From Paractinoplanes deccanensis (GTDB taxonomy: Bacteria > Actinomycetota > Actinomycetes > Mycobacteriales > Micromonosporaceae): DNA of 64,000 nucleotides. A program made the translations under genes and the position numbers. The notes below the pieces were generated by a model. The model saw only the letters and a program-made list of their open reading frames with translations, did no database searches and was not told where the DNA came from. This document shows, in pieces, positions 8,153 to 16,759 of this stretch; within the stretch, counting starts at the first letter, position 1, and each line of letters starts with the position of its first letter. Location: contig NZ_BOMI01000011.1 in assembly GCF_016862115.1 (NCBI RefSeq), positions 1 through 64,000 on the forward strand. The letters are read 5' to 3'.

Positions 8153-8911
8153 CTACTTTGCCACAGAGGGAGGCGTGATCTGAAATCCGCCCTCAGCCAG
8201 GGCCGCCCTGTCCGACTTGTCCAGCAATTCCGGCGGGTAGGACGCCATCATGTCGGGCCGCCGGGCAGCGGTCCGCAGCAGGCTCTGGGTACGGCGCCAG
8301 CGCGCGATCCGCCCATGATCACCGGAGCGCAGGACGTCGGGAACCTCCCGATCGCGCCACGACGCCGGCTTGGTGTAGACGGGCGCCTCGAGCAGGCCGG
8401 CCGAGTGCGACTCCTCGTCGAGCGACGATGCGTTGCCGAGCACACCCGGCAGCAGCCGCGTCACGGCCTCCATGATCACGATGACCGCGACCTCGCCGCC
8501 GAAGAGCACGTAGTCGCCGAGTGAGATCTCCCGCACCGGCATCCGCGCCGCGGCGTCGTCGATCACCCGTTGGTCGATGCCCTCGTAGCGCCCACAGGCG
8601 AAGATCAGATGATCAACGGCGGCGAGCTCGTACGCGTCCGCCTGCGTGAACGGCTTCCCGACCGGCGACGGCACCACGAGCGTCCCGGGACCGACCGCGT
8701 CCAGCGCCTGCCCCCACGGCTCCGGCCGCATGACCATGCCGGGCCCGCCGCCGTACGGGGTGTCGTCGACGGTCCGATGCACGTCGCTCGTCCACGTGCG
8801 CAGATCGTGCACGTCCACGGAGAGCAGCCCGGTCGACCTCGCCTTGCCGATCAGCGACAGATCGAGCGGGGCGAAGTACTCCGGGAAGATCGAGATGATG
8901 TCGACGCGCAT
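8153..8911 (-). CDS. trmD: tRNA (guanine37-N1)-methyltransferase
   Basis: SPOUT-fold methyltransferase that makes m1G37 next to the anticodon and prevents frameshifting. [11 protein letters not shown] at the start, [26 protein letters not shown] and the trefoil-knot segment [15 protein letters not shown] are all present, with [10 protein letters not shown] near the end. 252 residues. I start at the ATG giving MRVDII, whose A is the last base of the rimM stop (TGATG). Confidence 0.96.
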   Translation of the reverse strand: MRVDIISIFPEYFAPLDLSLIGKARSTGLLSVDVHDLRTWTSDVHRTVDDTPYGGGPGMVMRPEPWGQALDAVGPGTLVVPSPVGKPFTQADAYELAAVDHLIFACGRYEGIDQRVIDDAAARMPVREISLGDYVLFGGEVAVIVIMEAVTRLLPGVLGNASSLDEESHSAGLLEAPVYTKPASWRDREVPDVLRSGDHGRIARWRRTQSLLRTAARRPDMMASYPPELLDKSDRAALAEGGFQITPPSVAK

Positions 8912-9477
8912 CAAAGGTCCAGCAGGCCCTCGGGCAGGTCCACGACGACGCGCCCGCCCGCGATGTCCACCACCGGGACGATGGCGCTCACGAACGGGAT
9001 CAGCGCCGTACCGCCACCGGCCTTCTTCAGCACGATCAGGTCGGACGCGGGAGCGTGCTCGATGCGCTCGACCGTGCCGTGGACCTCGCCGGAGGCCGAT
9101 TCGACCCGCAGGCCGATGAGCTGGTGGTCCTGGAACTCGTCCGGATCCTCGGGCGGCGCCAGGGAGGCGCTGTCCACCTGGAGATAGACGCCGCGCAGCG
9201 CCTCGGCGACGTTGCGGTCGTAGACGTTCTCGAACAGGGCGATGCCGCGGCCCTGATGCCAGCGGATCTGCTCCAGCACGAGTTGCTTGGGCACTTCATA
9301 GCGAACGCCGGAAGCAACGGCCGCCGGGCCGGTGCTGACGCGGCGGTCCTGGGGGACCTCCGTGACGAACACCGACCCGGGGACGAAACGTTCTTCCGGT
9401 TCATCGGTACGCACGACAACCGAGACCTCGCCCCGGATGCCGTGCGGCTTACCGATCTGGCCGACTACTAGAAGCAT
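8911..9477 (-). CDS. rimM: 16S rRNA processing protein RimM
   Basis: Maturation factor of the 30S head, binding S19. [17 protein letters not shown] at the start is the RimM N-domain signature and the C-terminal PRC-barrel ends with [20 protein letters not shown]. 188 residues, normal length. It starts at ATG three bases after the stop of the KH-domain gene and its stop overlaps trmD. Confidence 0.96.
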   Translation of the reverse strand: MLLVVGQIGKPHGIRGEVSVVVRTDEPEERFVPGSVFVTEVPQDRRVSTGPAAVASGVRYEVPKQLVLEQIRWHQGRGIALFENVYDRNVAEALRGVYLQVDSASLAPPEDPDEFQDHQLIGLRVESASGEVHGTVERIEHAPASDLIVLKKAGGGTALIPFVSAIVPVVDIAGGRVVVDLPEGLLDL

Positions 9478-9480
9478 CGA

Positions 9481-9738
9481 TCAGTACGCGTCGACGATGT
9501 CCACGCGGATGCCGCGCCCACCGATCGACCCGATGACCTGCCGCAGGGCCTTGGCCGTACGCCCGCCGCGCCCGATGACCGTACCCAGGTCCTCGGGGTG
9601 CACGCGGACCTCGAGCCGCTTGCCGCGGCGCGAGTCGACCAGTCGGACCCGGACATCGTCCGGGTTGTCGACGATGCCCTTGACGAGGTGCTCCAGCGCC
9701 GGCCGGAGCGCCCCGTCAGCTCGCGTCGGCGCCGGCAC
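9481..9738 (-). CDS. khpA: KH-domain RNA-binding protein KhpA
   Basis: Small RNA-binding protein of the YlqC/KhpA family. The KH fold shows in [20 protein letters not shown] (GxxG = GRGG) and the ending [14 protein letters not shown]. No start codon lies at the usual family position just before [12 protein letters not shown]. The nearest in-frame start is the GTG at 9738, with AGAGGA eight bases upstream; it gives an 85-residue protein overlapping the rpsP 3' end by 23 bases. Confidence 0.88.
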   Translation of the reverse strand: MPAPTRADGALRPALEHLVKGIVDNPDDVRVRLVDSRRGKRLEVRVHPEDLGTVIGRGGRTAKALRQVIGSIGGRGIRVDIVDAY

Positions 9739-10231
9739 CGGCCGGGTCCTCTGCGGTCTCGGCGACGGCCTCGCGGTTGGGCTCGTCGGGCTTGGCGGCC
9801 TTGGTCTGCGCCGGCTTGGCCTCGGCGGCCTCCGGAGCGGCGGCGACCTTGTCGGCCTTCTTGGGGGTCTTGGCGGGCGCGTCGGCGACACCGGCGGCGG
9901 CCTTGGCCTCGGCCTCGTACACCTCGGCGCGGCTCTGCTTCTCGGGGGCCACGAGCAGCGGCGGCGGGGCCGGCAGGCCCTTGAACTGCTGCCAGTCGCC
10001 GGTCTTCTCCAGGATGCGCTGCACGGCCTCGCTCGGCTGCGCGCCGACCGAGAGCCAGTACTGCACACGCTCGGACTTGACCTGGATCACCGAGGGGTGT
10101 TCCTTCGGCTGGTAGATGCCCACGTACTCGATGGCACGGCCGTCGCGCTTGGTGCGCGAGTCGGCGACGACGATGCGGTACTGCGGGTTGCGGATCTTGC
10201 CCATCCGCAGAAGCCGGATCTTAACGGCCAC
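9716..10231 (-). CDS. rpsP: 30S ribosomal protein S16 with long C-terminal tail
   Basis: The first 85 residues are canonical S16 ([20 protein letters not shown] with GTG start; [35 protein letters not shown]). A further 85 or so residues form a disordered Ala/Lys/Glu/Pro tail ([20 protein letters not shown]). Extended tails are usual in actinobacterial S16, though this one is towards the long side. It heads the rpsP-khpA-rimM-trmD-rplS cluster; the 171-base gap upstream should hold its promoter. Confidence 0.95.
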   Translation of the reverse strand: MAVKIRLLRMGKIRNPQYRIVVADSRTKRDGRAIEYVGIYQPKEHPSVIQVKSERVQYWLSVGAQPSEAVQRILEKTGDWQQFKGLPAPPPLLVAPEKQSRAEVYEAEAKAAAGVADAPAKTPKKADKVAAAPEAAEAKPAQTKAAKPDEPNREAVAETAEDPAGAGADAS

Positions 10232-10320
10232 GGTTCTCTTCGCTCCTGATGAATGCGTGGAGTTGAGCCGACGGTCACCCACGTGGGGTTGCGGGAACCG
10301 ATGTCTCGATGGACTGGCTT

Positions 10321-10348
10321 CGCCGGAGGGTTAGAGGGCGCTCCGGCG
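10321..10348. terminator. Perfect hairpin between the DUF402 gene and rpsP
   Basis: CGCCGGAG and CTCCGGCG form an 8-bp perfect stem around a 12-base loop, 55 bases after the DUF402 stop. There is no T-tract, so it is either a GC-only actinobacterial terminator of the proS-DUF402 unit or part of the rpsP leader region. Confidence 0.4.
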
Positions 10349-10402
10349 TACCGACCAAGGAACCATTCTGCCAGATGGGAGGCGGCACCTCCCAACCGGG
10401 CG

Positions 10403-11059
10403 TCAAACGCGCGCCACGACCGGGCGATCCCAGCCCGGCGGGAGCGCGACGGGCGTCTCCCAGGACGGGTCCGGCCGGAAGTCGGTCCAGGTGCCGTCGA
10501 AGGGGAACTCCCCCGCCTCGATCTGCTTGACCACGCGGTGTCCCTCGGCCCAGACGGCTGCCGGGTCGGGCACCCAGTAGTGCTCGGGAAGCTCGAGGCG
10601 CTCGGTGAACTCGTCCTCGTCCTTCCACTCCCACTCGAGGTCGGAGGTGGCGACGATGTCCAGATCCTGGTCGATCACGTCGATGCCGGCCACGTCACCG
10701 TCGTCCCAGCGGACGGCACCCTCTTCGAGGTTCACGTAGTAGGCCGCGAAATTGTCCGATTCATCGCGGAAGAACCACACCGAGTGGTTCGCGCCGGCGG
10801 GAAAGAACCGCAGGACGCCCGGCCCGCGCCAGGTGGCGAGCCGGACTGAGCGGGGCGCCGCGATCCAGTCGGCGAACGACGCGAAGTCACGCGGACCGCG
10901 CCCGTCGGCGGCCGTCTCCACGGCGACCACCGACGCCTCGGCCACCCAGAGGAGCAGCCCACGCTCGTCGTCCGAGACCACCCGGCCGGGGTGAACGAAG
11001 CCGAGCCGGCCGCGGTGGGTGTCACGGTGCAGGATCAGCCGTCCCGCGGCGAAAGCCAT
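10403..11059 (-). CDS. DUF402 (FomD-like) protein
   Basis: A 218-residue protein of the DUF402 beta-barrel family, to which the nucleotidyl-phosphonate hydrolase FomD belongs. Support comes from HSVWFFRDESDNFAAYYVNL, the acidic DVIDQDLDIVATSDLEWEWK stretch (probable metal-binding Asp/Glu) and DEDEFTERLELPEHYW. Many family members hydrolyse nucleoside diphosphates; activity here is not proven. I start at MAFAAGRLILHRDTH, whose ATG overlaps the proS stop as TGATG, so it is coupled to proS. Confidence 0.85.
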   Translation of the reverse strand: MAFAAGRLILHRDTHRGRLGFVHPGRVVSDDERGLLLWVAEASVVAVETAADGRGPRDFASFADWIAAPRSVRLATWRGPGVLRFFPAGANHSVWFFRDESDNFAAYYVNLEEGAVRWDDGDVAGIDVIDQDLDIVATSDLEWEWKDEDEFTERLELPEHYWVPDPAAVWAEGHRVVKQIEAGEFPFDGTWTDFRPDPSWETPVALPPGWDRPVVARV

Positions 11060-12465
11060 CAGTAGGACCGGGCCATGATCGCGATGAGGCCGTCCTCGTC
11101 GCCCGAGTCGGGCATCGAGCCGTCCGGGCGGACCAGGCACCGCACGGTGACGGCCTTGCCGTTCGCCTCGGCCTCGCCGTCCTCGCCGACCGCCGACCAC
11201 GGCACCCGGGCCCAGCCGGTCTGCGCCGCCTCGATCGCGTCGCCGAGCGTCTTGACCTCGACCGTGTTGGCCGCGCGGAACGCCAGCGCCTCGTCGTAGA
11301 GCCGCTGCTGGTCCGCCTTGAGCGCGCTGGTCACCGCGCCGGCCACCTCGCCCAGCGCGGTCGGCGTCTTGGAGCCGTCGATCCGGCGCGCGATCGTCAC
11401 GTTGCCGGTGGCCAGGTCGCGGGGGCCGACCTCGATGCGGATCGGGATGCCCTGGAGCTCGGCGTCGACGGCGCGACGGCCGAAGGGCACGTCCGCGCGG
11501 TCGTCGAGCTTCACCCGTACGCCCGCGGCCCGAAGCTCGTCACGCAGCGCGGCCGCCGCCTCGACGACGCCCTCACCGGCCTTGACCACCATGACCTGCA
11601 CCTGGATCGGCGCCAGGCGCGGCGGGAGCCGCAGGCCGTTGTCGTCGCCGTGCACCATGATCAGCCCGCCGAGCATGCGGGTGGAGGTGCCCCACGAGGT
11701 GGTCCAGGCGTGCTCGACGCCGCCGGCGGCCGACGAGTACGAGATGTCGAACGCCTTGGCGAAGTTTTGGCCCAGCTCGTGCGACGTGCCCATCTGCAGC
11801 GCCTTGGTGTCGCCCATCATGGCCTCGACGGTCATGGTGTTGGTGGCGCCGGCGAAGCGCTCCTTGCGGGTCTTGCGGCCGGGCACGACCGGGACGGCCA
11901 GGAACTCGGTCATGAACGCCTCGTAGACGTTGCGGTGCACGTCACGGGCGTGCTCGCGGGCGTCGGCCTCGCTGGCGTGGGCGGTGTGGCCCTCCTGCCA
12001 GAGGAACTCGGTGGTGCGCAGGAAGGTGCGCGGGCGCAGCTCCCACCGCACGACGTTGGCCCACTGGTTGAGCAGCAACGGCAGGTCACGGTACGAGTCG
12101 ACCCACTTGGCCATGAACTCGCCGATGACCGTCTCGCTGGTGGGGCGCACCACCAGCGGCTCGGCGAGCTCCTTGCCGCCCGCGTGGGTGACCACGGCGA
12201 GCTCCGGTGAGAAGCCCTCCACGTGGTCGGCCTCGCGGCGCAGATAGCTCTCGGGGATGAAGAGCGGGAAGTAGGCGTTCTGCACGCCGACGCTCTTGAT
12301 CCGGGCGTCCATGTCGGCCTGCATGCGCTCCCAGATCGCATAGCCGACCGGGCGGATCACCATGGTGCCGCGCACCGGGCCGTTGTCCGCCAGTTTCGCC
12401 TTGGCGATCAGGTCCTGGTACCAGCGAGGGAAGTCTTCCGCACGGGGAGTGAGCACACGAGCCAC
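11059..12465 (-). CDS. proS: Proline-tRNA ligase, type 3 (eukaryote/archaea-like)
   Basis: Class II aminoacyl-tRNA synthetase charging tRNA-Pro. Motif 2 (FLRTTEFLWQEGHTAHAS), the proline pocket (TSHELGQNFAKAF) and motif 3 (GGLIMVHGDDNGLRLPPRLA) are seen, followed by the anticodon-binding domain and the C-terminal zinc-domain-like end finishing in Tyr (IAIMARSY). 468 residues, with no editing insertion, mark the type 3 enzyme. The start is GTG. Confidence 0.95.
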   Translation of the reverse strand: MARVLTPRAEDFPRWYQDLIAKAKLADNGPVRGTMVIRPVGYAIWERMQADMDARIKSVGVQNAYFPLFIPESYLRREADHVEGFSPELAVVTHAGGKELAEPLVVRPTSETVIGEFMAKWVDSYRDLPLLLNQWANVVRWELRPRTFLRTTEFLWQEGHTAHASEADAREHARDVHRNVYEAFMTEFLAVPVVPGRKTRKERFAGATNTMTVEAMMGDTKALQMGTSHELGQNFAKAFDISYSSAAGGVEHAWTTSWGTSTRMLGGLIMVHGDDNGLRLPPRLAPIQVQVMVVKAGEGVVEAAAALRDELRAAGVRVKLDDRADVPFGRRAVDAELQGIPIRIEVGPRDLATGNVTIARRIDGSKTPTALGEVAGAVTSALKADQQRLYDEALAFRAANTVEVKTLGDAIEAAQTGWARVPWSAVGEDGEAEANGKAVTVRCLVRPDGSMPDSGDEDGLIAIMARSY

Positions 12466-12493
12466 GAGGCGACATTCTAGTCAGGGGCCGCGC

Positions 12494-12516
12494 AACCACT
12501 CCGACAGGCATCCCGT
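12494..12516 (+). promoter_or_regulatory. Predicted ECF-type promoter of the sigma factor gene
   Basis: In the 69-base divergent gap, AACC (12494-12497) is followed after 16 bases by CGTGTC (12514-12519). AAC-n16/17-CGT is the common recognition pattern of ECF sigma factors, so the adjacent sigma factor could drive its own operon. This is pattern inference from a single site. Confidence 0.4.
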
Positions 12517-12534
12517 GTCCTAGGGGGAAGGGCG

Positions 12535-13059
12535 GTGCGGATGACGGCGACGGACGATTTCGACGGCTTCTATCGGGACACCTCACGCAGGCTGGCGCGG
12601 TACGCGTACGGCCTCACGGGTGACACCGCGGAGGCGCAGGACCTGGTGCAGGAGGCCTATGCGCGCGCCTGGCAGCGATGGCGGCGATTAGCCGGCTACG
12701 AGAACCCCGAGGCGTGGTTGCGCCTGGTGGTGAGCCGTCTGGCCGCGGACCGATGGCGCCATCTGGGGGTACGCCGTAACAGGCTCGCCCACGCACCGGC
12801 GCCACCACCGGCGCCGCCGCCCTCCGAGGACACCGTCCTGCTCGTGCGGGCCATGCAGACCCTGCCGGCCGCCCACCGGCGCGCCCTCGCCCTGTACTAC
12901 CTGCTCGACCGCTCGGTGGGCGAGATCGCCACCGAGACCGGCGCGTCCACGGGAACGGTCAAGTCGTGGCTGTCCCGCGGCCGCGCCGGTCTGGCCGCCG
13001 CGCTGGGCCCCGTCATGGACCCCGTCTTGGAGAAGGAGGAGAGCCACGATGCCCGCTGA
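12535..13059 (+). CDS. ECF RNA polymerase sigma factor (SigE-family-like)
   Basis: A 174-residue extracytoplasmic-function sigma factor. Region 2 covers about residues 8-85 (YAYGLTGDTAEAQDLVQEAY, then ARAWQRW and DRWRHLGVRRNR); an Ala/Pro linker follows (about 87-98), then region 4 (LPAAHRRALALYYLLDRSVG, IATETGASTGTVKSWLSRGR). It would redirect RNA polymerase in response to a cell-envelope signal. The GTG (MRMTATDD) or the ATG two codons later may be used. The downstream gene overlaps its last 11 bases. Confidence 0.9.
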   Translation: MRMTATDDFDGFYRDTSRRLARYAYGLTGDTAEAQDLVQEAYARAWQRWRRLAGYENPEAWLRLVVSRLAADRWRHLGVRRNRLAHAPAPPPAPPPSEDTVLLVRAMQTLPAAHRRALALYYLLDRSVGEIATETGASTGTVKSWLSRGRAGLAAALGPVMDPVLEKEESHDAR

Positions 13060-14416
13060 CCTCGACGACCTGCTCGCCGGACTCGGCCGGGCGGCCGACG
13101 CCATCCCGCTGGCCGGCGCGGAGCACGCACGGCAGCGCGGCCGGCAGCGCACCCAGCGGCGGGCGGCGATCTCGGCGGCCCTGGCGGTCTGCCTGGTGGC
13201 GGCCGGCCTGGGCACGGTGCTCTCCCGCCCGCGCCACGACGCCGACCGGACGGTCTCGCCGACGCCGTCGAGCACCGCCCTGACCGAGGTCGGCTCGCCC
13301 GTCAACACCGGTGGCCCCGCCAAGTCGGTGGTGCAGACCACCCGGGACGGCAAGCTCTTCTCGGCCTGGACGACGCCCGGCGGCGAGACCTATCTCAACG
13401 CGGCCGACCTGCACACGGGGGCGGTGCTCTGGGACACGGCGCTCGACTCCCGGCACATGGTGGTGGACGTCCGCGCCGCCGGGAACGTCGTGCTGGTCCT
13501 CACCGAATCTCCGGGCGGCGAGCGGCAGGCGTTCCTGGTCGACCGGGCGAACGGGAAGGGGATCCGCTCCTTCCCGGCGCACCGGAAGGACGAGCTGATC
13601 CTGACTGACAAGGCCCTCGTGCACAGGCACGCCGAGAACAAGATCGTCGAGGTCCTGGACGTCGGGACCGGGGTGCGGCGCTGGCAGACCTCCGGGCCCG
13701 CGGACCCCGACCCGCCCGTGCGCGTCCTGATGCCGGACCCGGTCAAGGCCGACCGGCTGGTCGAGGTGACGAAGGCCGGCAAGATGATCGTCCACGACAT
13801 GCGCGACGGCAGGGAGCTGCGCACGATCACCCCGGTCATGACCCCGGCCGCCGACTCCCTCTTCGTGACGATCGGCGATCTGGTCTTCCACGACACGGTC
13901 CCGTGCTGCGACAGCGCGGCGTACCAGATCGTCGGGACCGACCTGGACACCGGCGAGTCGTACGTGCTCCTGAGCGATGGTCCCGAACGGCTCGTGGGCA
14001 TGACCGCCTGCGGCGACGATCGGCTCTGCGTCCTCGACGACAAGCCCCAGGTGACCGCGGTCGACCTGGCCAGCAGCATCAAGCTCTGGCAGTCGCCCGC
14101 GCCGGAGTCCGCCGCGACGATCTCGGCGATCGGCGACAGCACCCTGGTGACCGGCCGCGGCCCGGCCGTGGTCCTGGACGGCGGCGGGCAGCCCGCGTTC
14201 CGGTCCCCCGACGCGAACGTGGACTGGCTCGACGAGGACACGGTGCTGGTGACGCCGAGGCTGACGGCGGGCACGGTGATGACGGTGCGCATCTCCGACC
14301 GGCGGCTCACCCGGCTCGGGGACATTCCGGCCCCGAGCGGAGCCTGCGTGCACACCACCGACCGGCTGGCCTGCCCCACGACGACCCACCTGCGGCTCTG
14401 GAGCCTTACCGGATAA
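13049..14416 (+). CDS. Membrane-anchored PQQ-like beta-propeller protein, probable sigma-factor partner
   Basis: A 455-residue protein. Residues 1-40 are cytoplasmic, starting PADLDDLLAGLGRAADAIPL; one membrane segment (about 43-58, AAISAALAVCLVAAGLG) follows; the outside part has repeated blades of PQQ/WD-type (LHTGAVLWDTALDS, VLDVGTGVRRWQTS, AVDLASSIKLWQSP). The short cytoplasmic start and overlap with the sigma gene suggest it holds or senses for the ECF factor; no zinc-finger anti-sigma motif is present. It ends convergently, overlapping the amidohydrolase gene by 11 bases. Confidence 0.8.
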   Translation: MPADLDDLLAGLGRAADAIPLAGAEHARQRGRQRTQRRAAISAALAVCLVAAGLGTVLSRPRHDADRTVSPTPSSTALTEVGSPVNTGGPAKSVVQTTRDGKLFSAWTTPGGETYLNAADLHTGAVLWDTALDSRHMVVDVRAAGNVVLVLTESPGGERQAFLVDRANGKGIRSFPAHRKDELILTDKALVHRHAENKIVEVLDVGTGVRRWQTSGPADPDPPVRVLMPDPVKADRLVEVTKAGKMIVHDMRDGRELRTITPVMTPAADSLFVTIGDLVFHDTVPCCDSAAYQIVGTDLDTGESYVLLSDGPERLVGMTACGDDRLCVLDDKPQVTAVDLASSIKLWQSPAPESAATISAIGDSTLVTGRGPAVVLDGGGQPAFRSPDANVDWLDEDTVLVTPRLTAGTVMTVRISDRRLTRLGDIPAPSGACVHTTDRLACPTTTHLRLWSLTG

Positions 14417-15482
14417 CGCGCCCGCGCAGCACGATGCGGCTGGGCGCGCGCACCACGCGCAGATCGCGCCGAGGGTCGGCCTCGTAGACCACCAGGTCGG
14501 CGAGGCCGCCCTCGACCAGCCCCGGGAAGCCGAGCCAGGCGCGGGCTCCCCACGAGGCGCTGGCCAGAATGGTCTCGGCGGGCAGCCCGGCCTCCTCGAG
14601 GAGCAGCATCTCCTCGGCGGCGAGCCCGTGCCGGATGCCCCCGCCCGCGTCGGTGCCGACGTAGATCGGGACCCCTGCCTCGTACGCCGCCCGCACCAGC
14701 GCCGGGAACCGGTCACGCAGCGAGATCATGTGGTCGGCGTACCCGTCGTACTTGCCCCGCGCCTGATCCGCGATCTTCCCGAACGTCCTGATATTGATCA
14801 TCGTGGGCACCAGCGCCGTGCCCCGGCGCGCCATCTCGTCGATCAGGCCGAGCGAGATCCCCGTCCCGTGCTCGACCGAGTCGACCCCCGCCCGCACCAT
14901 GATCTCGACGGCTTCCTCGGAGAACGTGTGCACCGCGGCCCGCGCGCCCGCGGCATGCGCCGCCTCCACGGCCGCCGCCATCGTCGCCGCGTCCCACGAG
15001 GGCGCGAGGTCACCCCGCTCCCGGTGGATCCAGTCCCCCACGATCTTGACCCACCCGTTGCCGGCCTTGGCCTCGGCGGTCACCGTCTCGGCGACGTCCT
15101 GGGCCTCGACCTCGACCCCGATGTCCCGCAGATAACGCCGCGGCGGCGCCACATGACGCCCGGCCCGCGCGAGCCGCGGAATCCCCGGCTCGTCGTCCAG
15201 CTCCGGATAGGGGTACGGCGATCCGGCGTCCCGCAGCGCCAGCACACCCGCGTCCCGATCGATCGCCGCGAGCTCCCGCGCCTGGTCGAGACTCTCGATG
15301 GGCCTGGCCCCCGGCGCGATCCCGAGGTGACAGTGCGCATCCACCAGCCCCGGCAACACGAACCCGCCGTCACTGATGGTCTCGGCTCCCGCAACCGGCT
15401 CGAAGGTGACCCGGTCGCCCACCAGCCAGAGATCCTTCACGTCCCCTTCGGGCAGGACGGCCCCACGCACATGAAACGCCAT
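14406..15482 (-). CDS. Amidohydrolase family metal-dependent hydrolase
   Basis: A 358-residue amidohydrolase close to the imidazolonepropionase/prolidase-like branch. Metal ligands are visible as VDAHCHLGI (HxH), a Lys in NGWVKIVGDW that could be carbamylated, AVHTFSEEAVE, SVEHGTGIS and IYVGTDAGGG. The C-terminal beta-sandwich ends RIVLRGRVIR. Substrate unknown. I start at MAFHVRGAVLPEGDV; the longer frame adds a non-family leader. Confidence 0.85.
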   Translation of the reverse strand: MAFHVRGAVLPEGDVKDLWLVGDRVTFEPVAGAETISDGGFVLPGLVDAHCHLGIAPGARPIESLDQARELAAIDRDAGVLALRDAGSPYPYPELDDEPGIPRLARAGRHVAPPRRYLRDIGVEVEAQDVAETVTAEAKAGNGWVKIVGDWIHRERGDLAPSWDAATMAAAVEAAHAAGARAAVHTFSEEAVEIMVRAGVDSVEHGTGISLGLIDEMARRGTALVPTMINIRTFGKIADQARGKYDGYADHMISLRDRFPALVRAAYEAGVPIYVGTDAGGGIRHGLAAEEMLLLEEAGLPAETILASASWGARAWLGFPGLVEGGLADLVVYEADPRRDLRVVRAPSRIVLRGRVIR

Positions 15483-15514
15483 AGGAACAGTCCTACCCGA
15501 CGGCCACCCACCTG

Positions 15515-15957
15515 TCAGGGGCGGGCGTTTCTCTCGATCCAATCCCGCTTCCGCGTCCACGCCGGCAGATCCAGCGTGATCTCCCAGGGCTGGTGGACCG
15601 TGACCAACTCGTCGGTCTGGAGCTGCTGGTGATAATTGCCGTCGGGTCCGAGCAGGTACTGCGTGAAGGTCACCCGATCAGCCAGCGGGTCGATGATCCA
15701 ATACGACGGGATCCCGGCGACGGCGTAGCTCTTCATCTTGTGCTTGCGGTCGTAGACCACCGAGGACCTGGAAATGATCTCCACAACGAGCGGCACGTCC
15801 GCCGCCCGCACCGGCGACCGGTTCGCACCGTCCGTGCGGATGAGCAGGGCGCCCGGCTTGAGCTCGTTGCTCGAGCTGACGAGAACGGCCTGCTCCTGGT
15901 TGACCACGAAGTCGCCGTATTCGGGGCAACCGGCGGCTGTCTCGCCCTGGGCCCTCC
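15515..15957 (-). pseudogene. Uma2-family nuclease remnant, copy 1 (5'-truncated)
   Basis: The last 150 codons of a Uma2 (DUF820, PD-(D/E)xK fold) protein: VVNQEQAVLV, VPLVVEIISRSSVVYDRKHK, SYAVAGIPSYWIIDP, ending LDLPAWTRKRDWIERNARP. The N-terminal quarter is missing; the reading frame instead runs back into an unrelated repeat. The family Asp in LKPDxL is Gly here (LKPGALL), removing a metal ligand. Truncation plus the lost residue make it a pseudogene. It is closely related to copy 2 (both end HQPWExTLDLPAWTR). Confidence 0.75.
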
Positions 15958-16067
15958 ATCGTAATTGGCACACCGCCGCGCGACGGCCACGCGGCCGCAC
16001 GCAAGCGCCTCGCGCTCGCGGGTCATGGCAGGCAGATCGATGACCGTGGGCCACGACTCGTCGAGCG
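15954..16067. repeat. Direct repeat, left copy (Uma2 copy 3 tail fragment)
   Basis: These 114 bases match 16787-16899 at about 94%. They encode the C-terminal tail of Uma2 copy 3 (SWPTVIDLPAMTREREAL), but one extra A (GCAAGC against GCAGC) shifts the frame. It is joined directly to the truncated 5' end of copy 1, showing that part of a fourth Uma2 gene was deleted or recombined here. Confidence 0.85.
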
Positions 16068-16102
16068 GCACGCGCTCGAACGCGGCCTACCGGATCGGCC
16101 CG

Positions 16103-16704
16103 TCACCCGCCGGGACGGGTCTTGCTCCTGATCCGATCGCGACGCCTCGTCCAGGCCGGAAGATCCAGCGTCGTCTCCCACGGCTGATGGACGGTCACAA
16201 GGCCATCCGTCTCGATCAGCAGCTCGTAAACGCCCGGAGCGGTGAGCACGAACTGGGAAAAGGTGACCCTTTCGGCCAGCGGATCGACGATCCAGTAGGA
16301 GGGGATGCCCGCGGCCGCGTATTCCTCGAGCTTGAGTCCCCGATCGGCCGCCCGCGACGAGGCGGACACGACCTCGACGGCGAGAAGGACATCTCTCGGA
16401 AGGACAGGCGAGCAGTCACCGCTCTCCTCCCGCAGAAGGACAACGTCCGGCCGAAGCTCCGTGCGCCGTCCGAGGGCGATCGCCTGCTCAATGTTGACCA
16501 TGAAGTCGTCCGGGCAGTTCACCTCTATGGCGTCACCGATCTTTTGCTCAGAAGCTGGTGCGTGGTCTTGGCGTGGGTGGACAACACGAGCCTTCCGCCG
16601 ATCAACTCGTAGCGGAGATCCTCGGGAAGGTCCACCAGGTCATCGACGGTCAGGTCGCGCCGCTCGAGCAGGCGAGGGTCGGCAAGCCGAAGGGAAGCGG
16701 TCAT
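16103..16704 (-). pseudogene. Uma2-family nuclease, copy 2, one-base frameshift in a homopolymer
   Basis: A Uma2 gene of about 200 codons with a good ribosome site (GAGGAGG) before MTASLRLADPRLLERRDLTV. After THQLLSKR the frame closes at 16525. The continuation, IGDAIEVNCPDDFMVNIEQA, lies in another frame and resumes at the A4 run (16542-16545, complement TTTT). Adding one A would restore a single gene. The nuclease motifs are intact: RPDVVLL, LAVEVVSASS, LKLEEYAAAGIPSYWIVDP. It could be a recent mutation, a phase-variable tract or a sequencing error. Confidence 0.75.
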
Positions 16705-16759
16705 CGAGTCCTCCTCGATGGGATCGCGCCTCACCACACTAGGCCCCAGACTAGTTGCT

